Assembly (NCBI GenBank): GCA_910584735.1
Contig: CAJUBM010000134.1
Span: forward strand, 1 to 7,072
Length of the DNA stretch: 7,072 nucleotides
Reading direction: 5' to 3'
Origin: an uncultured Muribaculaceae bacterium
Lineage (GTDB): Bacteria > Bacteroidota > Bacteroidia > Bacteroidales > Muribaculaceae
A program made the translations under genes and the position numbers. A model generated the notes under the pieces. That model did no database searches. It was not told where the DNA came from and saw nothing but the letters and a program-made list of their open reading frames with translations. The number at the start of each line of letters is the position of its first letter. Position 1 is the stretch's first letter. This document shows, piece by piece, positions 1 through 6,047 of this stretch.

Positions 1-84
1 GCAGCCGAGCCATGATATTTTGCTGTTTTTAACTTTTATCGGACAGCAATAATAAAGTTACCGTTGCCAAAAGCGTTATATAAC

Positions 85-117
85 AAAAGCGATGTGCCAA
101 AATTACTGACACATCGC
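85..117 (-). terminator. Intrinsic terminator of the FKBP operon
   Basis: On the minus strand an 8-bp perfect stem, GCGATGTG (117-110) pairing with CACATCGC (96-89), encloses a 13-nt loop and is followed by TTTT (88-85) and further AT-rich sequence. It lies 27 nt past the stop codon of the last FKBP gene, where an operon terminator is expected. The U-tract is short, so termination may be incomplete. A 10-bp palindrome, GTTATATAAC at 75-84, follows directly; it may simply be part of the AT-rich tail. Confidence 0.75.
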
Positions 118-143
118 CTTTATAATTTAGAAATCCCTATGGC

Positions 144-1052
144 TTATTTGGCTGCCTGGGCAGACGGCTTGATAGCCTTTACTTCGATTGTGAAAATCAG
201 AGTAGAGTTCGGGCCGATCTGTTTGGGGGCCTGCAGGCCATAACCGAGGTCGGCCGGAATTACGGCAATCATCTTGCCTCCTACACCGAGCATCTTCAAA
301 GCCTCGCCGAAGCCGGGAACAACCTGTGTGGGTGAGAAGGTCGCATCAGAATTGGCATCGAACACGGTGCCGTTCACCAGCTTGCCTTCGTAAGCAACGG
401 TAACCATATCGGCATCTGTGGCCTTGGCGCCCGTACCGGGATTCTCAATCTTGTAGACAAGGCCGGTAGAGGTCTTCTGATACCCCTCTTTCACCATCTT
501 CTCGGCATAACGCTGGCCGTCGGCAAGGTTAGCTTTAGCCTGGGGTTCCTCGGCAAGTTTGGCTTCCTGTTTCTTCATCATAACCTGCTGGGCCTGCTGC
601 ATGAGCTTCTGGTAGTTGGCATAATATTCGCCCATATCACCTACAGAATCCTTCATGAACACCTCTTCGAAAGCCTTATAAAGTTTGTCGGGGCTTACCT
701 TTATGTCGGCATCGTTGCTGAGGCCCATCATAGGCGACACAAGCTGCAAGCCCATGGAGAGACCCTCGTAGTAAGCCAACTTGTTGGTATCGGCGTCAAG
801 CACCTCTTTCAGACCACGGAGGAAGTCTTTCTTATCCATTTTGGCGAAACGCGCGCTGTCACCCTGGAAACGGGCCTGGTTGAAGCTCATAGCAGACTGC
901 GCGCCGGCAAAATTACCCAACGCGGTGGTCAGAGAATCGGCCAAAGCGGCATTTTCGCCGGAAGCGGCATCATTGCCCCCCTTGTTGCCGCACGACGAGA
1001 TGCCGGCTGCGATAACGAGAGCAGAAGCGAAAGTGAGAATGATTTTTTTCAT
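144..1052 (-). CDS. FKBP-type peptidyl-prolyl cis-trans isomerase, predicted lipoprotein
   Basis: This 302-residue protein should catalyse cis-trans isomerisation of Xaa-Pro bonds and assist protein folding in the cell envelope. Residues 1-21 form a lipoprotein signal: Lys-Lys, a hydrophobic stretch, then the lipobox ISSC with Cys21 as the acylation site. The residues after Cys21 (GNKGG) are not acidic, so I do not see the usual Bacteroidetes surface-export signal and infer a periplasm-facing anchor. Residues about 30-190 are helical and Gln/Lys/Ala-rich, resembling the FKBP_N dimerisation region. The FKBP_C domain spans about 191-296. Aligned to FKBP12, the pocket residues are Tyr221, Phe231-Asp232, Phe239, Val244-Val245, Phe248 (Trp in FKBP12), Tyr271 and Phe287, so an active pocket is likely. 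It is the last gene of the operon, 39 nt behind its neighbour. A near-match -7 box, TATATTTA (1060-1067), might give some separate expression. Confidence 0.93.
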   Translation of the reverse strand: MKKIILTFASALVIAAGISSCGNKGGNDAASGENAALADSLTTALGNFAGAQSAMSFNQARFQGDSARFAKMDKKDFLRGLKEVLDADTNKLAYYEGLSMGLQLVSPMMGLSNDADIKVSPDKLYKAFEEVFMKDSVGDMGEYYANYQKLMQQAQQVMMKKQEAKLAEEPQAKANLADGQRYAEKMVKEGYQKTSTGLVYKIENPGTGAKATDADMVTVAYEGKLVNGTVFDANSDATFSPTQVVPGFGEALKMLGVGGKMIAVIPADLGYGLQAPKQIGPNSTLIFTIEVKAIKPSAQAAK

Positions 1053-1091
1053 TTCTGTGTAAATATACTTTTTAGTTTCTTATATGTCTGA

Positions 1092-1949
1092 TTATTTCTC
1101 TATCTCCAACAACGTGACGGTGAAGTCAAGTGCCGCTCCGGGAGGAATCACCCCGCCGGCTCCCTTATCGCCATATCCTAACGAGGCGGGGATAAACAGG
1201 CGGTAGGTCCCTCCGGGCTTCATAAGACGCAGCCCCTCGGAAAAACCGGGCACCACCCCCGACACCGGGAGAGTTATCGGCTTTTCTGTTGTATCGAAAA
1301 CCGTGCCATCGGCCAACGCTCCTTTATAAGTAACCTTAACCTTGTCGGTCAAAGAGGGTGATTCCCCTTCCCCTTCGGTTATAATCTCGAAAAGGAGTCC
1401 CGAGGGAAGTGCCTCAACTCCCTCCCTGGACTTCTGGCTGGAGAGAAAGGCCGTCTGTGACTCTTCCGACAATGGTTCGGGAGCTGGATAAAGCAAATCC
1501 ATGAAATGGCGCAGGTAGGCATCAGCAGTCTTGCCGTCAAAACCCATGGCATCCCCTTTGAGGGCGGCCTCAAGTTGCGGGACGAAAGACTGCGGCGTGA
1601 TGGGATAGCCCATCTGCTGCATCCCTTCCACCCGTTCAATCATGGCAAGCCCTGAACGCACACCGAAATAATACGGTGCATGCGCATCTCGTATCTTGAA
1701 CGCATGCTCTACTCCTGCGGCGAATTCACGGACCGCCGCCGTATCCCCGGCAAACTGCCGGTCAAGCTCGGGGCGGGTATATTCCGCCATAATGGTGGCG
1801 AAAGCGGCCACACACGAATCGGCCTGCTCAGCCGTATATGGAAGTTTTACCTCCTCGGCAGCCTCCTGCGTCTCATCCACCTGCCCCCCCCGGATGGAGA
1901 ACACGGCAGGAAGCAACACAGCAGATAAGACAACAGCCTTGAGTTTCAT
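1092..1949 (-). CDS. FKBP-type peptidyl-prolyl cis-trans isomerase, exported, no lipobox
   Basis: This 285-residue paralogue of the downstream lipoprotein has an N-terminal export signal (residues 1 to about 18, MKLKAVVLSA then a hydrophobic run), but where its neighbour has the lipobox cysteine it reads SIRGG. I expect a soluble periplasmic protein or an uncleaved membrane-anchored one; the signal peptidase I site is weak. Residues about 40-175 are a helical FKBP_N-like region. The FKBP_C domain is about 180-285, with pocket positions Tyr208, Phe218-Asp219, Val232-Val233, Phe236 (Trp in FKBP12), Tyr259 and Phe276. The position matching FKBP12 Phe46 seems to be Leu227, so activity or substrate range may differ. 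The only mature-part cysteine is Cys46. The gene starts 3 nt after the stop of the cytoplasmic FKBP gene and in the same frame, so translation is probably coupled. A G8 run at 1884-1891 codes for residues 20-22. Confidence 0.92.
   Translation of the reverse strand: MKLKAVVLSAVLLPAVFSIRGGQVDETQEAAEEVKLPYTAEQADSCVAAFATIMAEYTRPELDRQFAGDTAAVREFAAGVEHAFKIRDAHAPYYFGVRSGLAMIERVEGMQQMGYPITPQSFVPQLEAALKGDAMGFDGKTADAYLRHFMDLLYPAPEPLSEESQTAFLSSQKSREGVEALPSGLLFEIITEGEGESPSLTDKVKVTYKGALADGTVFDTTEKPITLPVSGVVPGFSEGLRLMKPGGTYRLFIPASLGYGDKGAGGVIPPGAALDFTVTLLEIEK
1884..1891 (-). repeat. G8 homopolymer in the FKBP signal-peptide region
   Basis: Eight consecutive C on the plus strand (G8 in the gene) make up the end of codon 20 and codons 21-22, directly after the export signal. 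Reading through the sequence, loss of one G brings an in-frame TAA about 13 codons on, and gain of one G brings a TGA three codons past the tract. Any single-base slip would therefore abolish the mature protein. The tract could also be a sequencing or assembly length error, although the current length keeps a complete open frame. Confidence 0.6.
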
Positions 1950-1952
1950 GGC

Positions 1953-2582
1953 TTACTTACCGATTACCTTAAGCAACTCCACATCGAAAATCAGTGTGGC
2001 GTTAGGGCCGATGGGACCGCCGGGTGTGCCGTTGGGGCCATAAGCCAGCTGCGAGGGTATGAAAAGGCGCCATTTCGACCCGGCCTTCATCAACTGCAGG
2101 GCCTCTACCCATCCGGGTATAACCTGTGTAACGCCGAATGTAGCGGGTACGCCACGGTCAACCGATGAATCGAACACAGTGCCGTCAATCAGCTTACCGG
2201 TGTAATGCACCTCCACCTGGTCCTGGGCGGTAGGCTGCGGGCCGTCACCCTCTGCCAGCACCTCGTACTGAAGTCCCGAAGGGGTGGTCTTCACCTCCTG
2301 GCGCTTGCCGTTCTCGGCAAGGAAAGCCTCGCCCACGGCCTTATTCTCTTCGCCGGCTTTGGCCGCTTCGGCCTGCTGGCGCTTCTCCATCTCGGTGAAG
2401 TATTCGCGTATCACTTCCTTGGCCTCGTCATAGGTCATCTTTGGCTGGGAGCCGTAGAACACGGCTGCTACACCGTCAGCAAAGTCCTCCACGTTTATCT
2501 CGTTGATTCCCGAAGCGCGGAAATTATTACCCATGCTCAGGCCCAGCGCGTAGCTGATACGGTCAAGTTTCTTTTCTTCCAT
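1953..2582 (-). CDS. FKBP-type peptidyl-prolyl cis-trans isomerase, cytoplasmic (FklB/Mip-like)
   Basis: This 209-residue protein is the first gene of the FKBP operon. I start it at the ATG at 2582 (MEEKKLDRIS), not at the ATG at 2627. The longer form adds 15 unconserved residues, and its ATG would lie only a few bases past the predicted transcription start. There is no signal peptide, so it should act in the cytoplasm on Xaa-Pro bonds. Residues 1 to about 95 match FKBP_N, with the typical ISYALGLSMGNN near the start and a charged Glu/Ala/Lys helix at 55-95. FKBP_C covers about 97-208 and keeps the full FKBP12-type pocket: Tyr127, Phe137-Asp138, Phe149, Val154-Ile155, Trp158, Tyr181 and Phe199. 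It is the most canonical of the three paralogues. The layout matches the FklB/FkpA/Mip group, which form V-shaped dimers; dimerisation here is inferred from the family. Confidence 0.94.
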   Translation of the reverse strand: MEEKKLDRISYALGLSMGNNFRASGINEINVEDFADGVAAVFYGSQPKMTYDEAKEVIREYFTEMEKRQQAEAAKAGEENKAVGEAFLAENGKRQEVKTTPSGLQYEVLAEGDGPQPTAQDQVEVHYTGKLIDGTVFDSSVDRGVPATFGVTQVIPGWVEALQLMKAGSKWRLFIPSQLAYGPNGTPGGPIGPNATLIFDVELLKVIGK

Positions 2583-2635
2583 GATTTTTATAGTGTTAGT
2601 GGGCCGCACTGCCCGGAGGCAATGCAAACCGGATG

Positions 2636-2643
2636 CAAAGTTA
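2636..2643 (-). promoter_or_regulatory. Predicted -7 promoter box of the FKBP operon
   Basis: The minus strand reads TAACTTTG, a full match to the Bacteroidetes -7 consensus TAnnTTTG, 53 nt before the chosen start of the cytoplasmic FKBP gene. Transcription should begin near 2630, leaving a leader of roughly 45-50 nt. I see no TTTG at the -33 position; AT-rich sequence further upstream (about 2663-2690) could help instead. The heptamer TTTGCAT occurs twice here, once overlapping the box and once 11 nt further into the leader. A short GGGC/GCCC hairpin is also possible in the leader. Confidence 0.6.
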
Positions 2644-2756
2644 ACTTAAATTCGCGGGGGATAGTTATATTTTTATTGAAAAAATATTAACGCGGTGAGT
2701 TTCATCTCATTCCGACAAATTATTAACACCCATGGCGAAAGAAAGGTCAGAGATTT

Positions 2757-2789
2757 TTTGCAAGTTTCGGGAAATAAGTGCTATTTTTG
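2757..2789 (+). promoter_or_regulatory. Predicted promoter of pyrH-frr
   Basis: TTTG (2757-2760), a 21-nt spacer and TATTTTTG (2782-2789) match the Bacteroidetes -33/-7 promoter pattern, with a spacer at the long end of the usual range. Transcription should begin near 2795, about 20 nt before the pyrH start at 2816. Because the box lies downstream of the alternative ATG at 2732, it argues against the 28-residue longer reading of pyrH. Confidence 0.6.
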
Positions 2790-2815
2790 TAAAAAATAAC
2801 CATACCGATACGAAA

Positions 2816-3526
2816 ATGAGGACAAAATACAGCCGTGTACTGCTGAAACTGAGCGGCGAATCGCTCATGGGGAGCCAGCACTACGGCATCGACCCGCAGC
2901 GACTGGCACAGTATGCCGCACAGATAAAGGAAGCCGCACAGGCCGGTGTGCAGGTGGCCATCGTGATTGGTGGCGGCAACATCTTCCGTGGGATGCAGGG
3001 AGCCGCCAAAGGCTTCGACCGCGTGAAAGGTGACCAGATGGGTATGCTGGCAACGGCAATCAACTCCCTGGCACTTAGTTCCGCGCTGGAGGCCGCAGGG
3101 CAGCCCGCACGGGTGTTCACGGCAATCAACATGCACCCTATAGGGGAACATTATTCGAAATGGCGTGCCATCGAGGCCCTTCGACGCGGCGAAGTGGCGA
3201 TACTGGCCGGAGGCACCGGCAACCCGTTCTTCACCACCGACACCGGCGCGGCCCTACGCGCCGTGGAAGTAGAGGCAGATGTGATGCTGAAAGGCACCCG
3301 CGTGGACGGCGTATATACCGCCGACCCGGAGAAAGACCCCACGGCCACCAAGTTCTCGGAAATCACCTACGACGAGGTCTACACACGCGGCCTGAAGGTG
3401 ATGGACCTCACGGCCACGGCTCTGTGCAAGGAGAACCATATGCCCATCGTTGTATTCGACATGGATACGCCCGGAAACCTGGCACAGGTACTTGCCGGAG
3501 AACCTATAGGCACACTTGTCTACTAA
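2816..3526 (+). CDS. pyrH: UMP kinase (uridylate kinase)
   Basis: The enzyme transfers a phosphate from ATP to UMP to give UDP, the committed step from UMP to pyrimidine nucleotides. It belongs to the amino-acid kinase family, is normally a cytoplasmic hexamer, and in many bacteria is activated by GTP and inhibited by UTP. The start at 2816 gives 236 residues beginning MRTKYSRVLLKLSGES, close to the usual length (E. coli has 241). Visible family motifs are LLKLSGESLMG (9-19, phosphate binding), IGGGNIFRG (51-59), GDQMGMLATAINSLAL (72-87, matching the UMP site with Asp73), GGTGNPFFTTDT (132-143), DVMLKGTRVDGVYTADP (155-171, nucleotide site) and the C-terminal stretch around MDLTATALC. An in-frame ATG at 2732 would add residues unlike the family and lies upstream of the predicted promoter. 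frr follows 50 nt later, a common pairing. rpsB and tsf, often found upstream, are not here. Confidence 0.97.
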   Translation: MRTKYSRVLLKLSGESLMGSQHYGIDPQRLAQYAAQIKEAAQAGVQVAIVIGGGNIFRGMQGAAKGFDRVKGDQMGMLATAINSLALSSALEAAGQPARVFTAINMHPIGEHYSKWRAIEALRRGEVAILAGGTGNPFFTTDTGAALRAVEVEADVMLKGTRVDGVYTADPEKDPTATKFSEITYDEVYTRGLKVMDLTATALCKENHMPIVVFDMDTPGNLAQVLAGEPIGTLVY

Positions 3527-3576
3527 CAGACATATCCTCGTTTACTGATTTTTCTGAAATATAACACCATAGACTC

Positions 3577-4137
3577 ATGACAGACCCCAAAACGTACCTT
3601 GACCCCGCCGAGGAAAAGATGGCAATGGCCGTTGAGTATCTTGACGAATCCCTGAGCCATATACGTGCCGGAAAAGCCAATCCCAAGCTCCTTGACGGCA
3701 TACGCGTAGACTACTACGGCTCGGCATCGCCAATTTCGAACGTGGCCAACATATCTGTTCCCGACGCCCGCACAATAGCGATAACGCCGTGGGAGAAATC
3801 CATGTTCCGCGAAATCGAGAAAGCCATCATCAACTCCGACCTTGGCATCACACCTGAGAACAACGGCGAAGTGATACGTATATCCATCCCCCCTCTTACC
3901 GAGGAGCGCCGCAAGCAACTCGTAAAGCAGTCGAAGGGTGAGGCAGAGCAGGCAAAGGTGTCGGTACGCAATGCCCGCCGCGATGCCATAGAGGGCCTCA
4001 AAAAGGCCATCAAGCAGGGCATGCCCGAAGATGTGGAGAAGGATGCCGAGGCCTCGGCACAGAAACTCCATGACAAATACCTCAAAAAAATCGACGAACT
4101 CTTTGCCGCCAAGGAAAAAGAAATTCTGACAGTCTGA
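3577..4137 (+). CDS. frr: Ribosome recycling factor
   Basis: With EF-G, ribosome recycling factor splits the post-termination 70S complex so that ribosomal subunits can be reused; it is essential in most bacteria. The protein has 186 residues against 185 in E. coli, so it is full length. It shows the family's two-domain plan: the long-helix domain I formed by residues 1 to about 30 and about 106-186, and the beta-rich domain II between them. Recognisable stretches are SHIRAGKANPKLLDGI (27-42), VDYYG (44-48), EKAIINSDLGITP (81-93), PPLTEERRKQL (105-115) and VRNARRDA (130-137). Arg134 matches the functionally important Arg132 of E. coli RRF. The gene follows pyrH by 50 nt on the same strand with no TAnnTTTG box between them, and a strong terminator follows, so pyrH-frr is probably one transcript. 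Confidence 0.98.
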   Translation: MTDPKTYLDPAEEKMAMAVEYLDESLSHIRAGKANPKLLDGIRVDYYGSASPISNVANISVPDARTIAITPWEKSMFREIEKAIINSDLGITPENNGEVIRISIPPLTEERRKQLVKQSKGEAEQAKVSVRNARRDAIEGLKKAIKQGMPEDVEKDAEASAQKLHDKYLKKIDELFAAKEKEILTV

Positions 4138-4154
4138 TTTACAACACATATACG

Positions 4155-4230
4155 GGCAGGGATTAGGAACTGTTCATAGCGATGAATAGGCCGTTATATT
4201 TTTTTATCCTAATCCCTGCCTTTTTCTTTT
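4155..4230 (+). terminator. Intrinsic terminator of pyrH-frr with a long structured loop
   Basis: A perfect 14-bp stem, GGCAGGGATTAGGA (4155-4168) with TCCTAATCCCTGCC (4207-4220), is followed at once by TTTTTCTTTT (4221-4230). The orientation fits termination of plus-strand transcripts coming from frr, whose stop is 17 nt upstream. The loop is 38 nt, far longer than usual, and holds a second small hairpin, TTCAT (4173-4177) with ATGAA (4182-4186), then its own AT-rich stretch with seven T in a row. Confidence 0.88.
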
Positions 4231-4279
4231 TAGATTTAACAGCTTGTTTTCAAACCGGCTCTTTACGCAATAGCCCATC

Positions 4280-5059
4280 ATGCAGACCATCTTATTCCAT
4301 TCCACCATTTTCGGCCCCATACACTCGCGGCGTCTCGGAACTTCACTGGGTGTGAACCTCTCACCCGCCGATGGCAAAATATGCTCGTTCGACTGCCTCT
4401 ATTGCGAGGCGGGATTCAACGCGCAAGGCCCGGGAGAGGCCGGTCTCCCTCCGCGAGAAGAGGTGGCGCGTCTGCTTGAGGAAAAACTCAAAGAAATGCA
4501 TCAGGAGGGGAGGAGCCTTGACGTAATCACCTTCTCGGGAAACGGCGAGCCGACACTCCATCCCGACTTCCCCGCGATATTGTACGATACTCTTGAATTG
4601 CGGTCGCGTTACTTCCCGCAGGCAAAGGTGAGCGTATTGTCCAACTCCACCCGTGCCGACCGACCTGACGTGGCGGCAGCGCTTATGAGGGCAGATAACA
4701 ACATAGTAAAACTCGACTCTGCAATCACCGGCACCATCCGTCTGCTCGACCGCCCCAACTCCCCGGCATTTACCGCTGAAAAGGTAATCGCGGACCTTGA
4801 AAAATTCCGTGGCACCGGCATTGTGCAGACAATGATGCTGCGCGGCTCTTTCGAAGGAAAACGGATTGACAACACCACCCCGGAGGAGGTCTCGGCCCTG
4901 ATAGAGGCATACCGCAGAATAGCACCACGCGAGATAATGCTCTACTCCATAGACCGCCCCACGCCGGCCCGCGAACTGGAAAAGATTCCGGCTGAGGAAT
5001 TACACGGAATCGGCGCATATATACAGAAAGAGACCGGCATCCCCGTGCAGGTGAACTGA
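4280..5059 (+). CDS. Radical SAM protein, TYW1-like COG0731 group
   Basis: This 259-residue protein has the radical SAM cluster motif CxxxCxxC: Cys35, Cys39 and Cys42 should hold a 4Fe-4S cluster that cleaves S-adenosylmethionine to start radical chemistry. The N-terminal FGPIHSRRLGTSLGVNLSP (11-29) and FSGNGEPTLHP (85-95, the SAM-binding GGE-like segment) are typical of the COG0731 group. That group includes the archaeal and eukaryotic wyosine synthesis enzyme TYW1, but bacteria do not usually make wyosine, and the role of bacterial members is to my knowledge not established. SIDRPTPA (223-230) near the end is another conserved-looking stretch. No extra cysteine cluster is visible; Cys35, Cys39 and Cys42 are the only cysteines. 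The gene begins about 50 nt after the frr terminator with no convincing promoter box, and an LD-carboxypeptidase gene follows 36 nt later. I am sure of the superfamily, fairly sure of the group, and do not know the substrate. Confidence 0.9.
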   Translation: MQTILFHSTIFGPIHSRRLGTSLGVNLSPADGKICSFDCLYCEAGFNAQGPGEAGLPPREEVARLLEEKLKEMHQEGRSLDVITFSGNGEPTLHPDFPAILYDTLELRSRYFPQAKVSVLSNSTRADRPDVAAALMRADNNIVKLDSAITGTIRLLDRPNSPAFTAEKVIADLEKFRGTGIVQTMMLRGSFEGKRIDNTTPEEVSALIEAYRRIAPREIMLYSIDRPTPARELEKIPAEELHGIGAYIQKETGIPVQVN

Positions 5060-5095
5060 CCGTAAGATACATTTACGAAATCCCGACCAGCCAAT

Positions 5096-6016
5096 ATGAT
5101 CCAACCCGACCCACTGCTCCCCGGCGACCGCATAGCCATCCTCTCCCCCGCATCCATAATCAACCCGGCATATGTTAACGGCGCCTGCGCCACGCTAAGT
5201 GCATGGGGCTTCCGGCCCGAGGTCTATCCACATGCCTTAGGGGCGCACGGCTCGTTCAGCGGTACTCGCCGGGAGCGCCTTGACGACCTTAGCCAGGCGC
5301 TGGCCGACCCGGGCATAAAAGCCATACTCTGCTCTCGCGGGGGCTACGGCTGCGCACATCTGCTTGACTGCCTTGACGCGGACGCGGCTCTATGGTCTCG
5401 TCCAAAATGGCTTATAGGTTTCAGCGACATATCCGCGCTGCATGCCTTATGGGGAAAGAGAGAGACTGCTTCGATACATGCCTCTATGGCAAAGCACCTT
5501 ACATTAGGCCCGGAGGATCCGTTAAACCGGCGTCTCCTCTCCATCCTTTCGGGGGAAGGCTGTCCGGCGGTGGAATGGACGGCGCCGGAGGAGACCGCCT
5601 CCTACTGCCGTCCCGGCACGGGCGCGGGCATACTGCGCGGCGGTAACCTGGCAGTAATCTCCGCGCTCATACGCACCCCCTACGATCCGTTCGCGCCCGG
5701 TAGCATACTCCTTGTGGAGGATATAGCCGAACCTATATATAAGGTAGAGCGAATAATGTGGCAACTGCGGATGTGCGGCATACTCAAATCTCTTTCCGGC
5801 CTGATATTCGGCCAGTTCACCGATTACCGACCCTCGCGCGACCATCTTACGATGGAGAAGATGCTGGCTCAGTTCGCCGATGACCTGCCCGCTGGCGCGC
5901 CCGTGGCGTTCTCTGCCCCTATTGGACACATCGACACCAATCATCCCGTGCTGCTCAACTCACCGGCCACACTCACAGTCAGTTCCAACGGAGGCTGCAA
6001 CCTGACTTTCAATTAG
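5096..6016 (+). CDS. LD-carboxypeptidase (peptidase family S66)
   Basis: Family S66 enzymes remove the terminal D-Ala from murein tetrapeptides, cutting the L,D bond after meso-diaminopimelate, so that tripeptide can be recycled into new cell wall; they act in the cytoplasm. The 306-residue length is typical and no signal peptide is seen. The start LLPGDRIAILSPAS (7-20) is characteristic of the family. SRGGYG (80-85) precedes the nucleophile segment IGFSDISALH (107-116), with Ser110 as the probable catalytic serine. Glu208 in LLVEDIAEP and His278 in PIGHID complete the Ser-Glu-His triad known for LdcA. RGGNL (181-185) is also conserved. The family includes MccF-type enzymes that inactivate microcin C, which I cannot exclude from sequence alone, though the setting suggests housekeeping. 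It lies 36 nt behind the radical SAM gene and may be co-transcribed with it. The next gene is convergent, with 31 nt between the stop codons and no strong terminator. Confidence 0.93.
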   Translation: MIQPDPLLPGDRIAILSPASIINPAYVNGACATLSAWGFRPEVYPHALGAHGSFSGTRRERLDDLSQALADPGIKAILCSRGGYGCAHLLDCLDADAALWSRPKWLIGFSDISALHALWGKRETASIHASMAKHLTLGPEDPLNRRLLSILSGEGCPAVEWTAPEETASYCRPGTGAGILRGGNLAVISALIRTPYDPFAPGSILLVEDIAEPIYKVERIMWQLRMCGILKSLSGLIFGQFTDYRPSRDHLTMEKMLAQFADDLPAGAPVAFSAPIGHIDTNHPVLLNSPATLTVSSNGGCNLTFN

Positions 6017-6047
6017 CCATTTACAGCCCGCCGGGCGTCCTAAGCCG

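Noticed and set aside
2747..3151. A 134-codon open frame antisense to pyrH
   Set aside because: It overlaps the pyrH coding sequence and promoter, resembles no family I know, and is best explained as a shadow.
3523..4149. A 208-codon open frame on the minus strand covering the whole of frr
   Set aside because: It mirrors frr exactly, which is an unmistakable gene, and its product has no recognisable motif. It is a codon-bias shadow.
4155..4220. The 14-bp inverted repeat as the ends of a miniature mobile element
   Set aside because: There is no target duplication, the element would be only 66 bp, and a U-tract right after the 3' arm at the end of an operon fits a terminator better.
4244..4271. 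Possible promoter in front of the radical SAM gene (TTG then TACGCAAT)
   Set aside because: The -7 match is poor and the spacing is 17 nt, shorter than the 19-21 seen at the better promoters in this window.
5061..5077. CGTAA/TTACG hairpin between the radical SAM and LD-carboxypeptidase genes
   Set aside because: A 5-bp AT-rich stem without a U-tract; not enough for a terminator or attenuator call.
5522..5944. A 140-codon minus-strand frame inside the LD-carboxypeptidase gene
   Set aside because: The plus-strand gene has a full catalytic triad; the antisense product is low-complexity in Arg, Gly and Tyr with no motif.
6026..6036. GCCC/GGGC hairpin between the convergent LD-carboxypeptidase and esterase genes
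   Set aside because: Only 4 bp with a 3-nt loop and no T-tract on either strand, so it is too weak to call a terminator.
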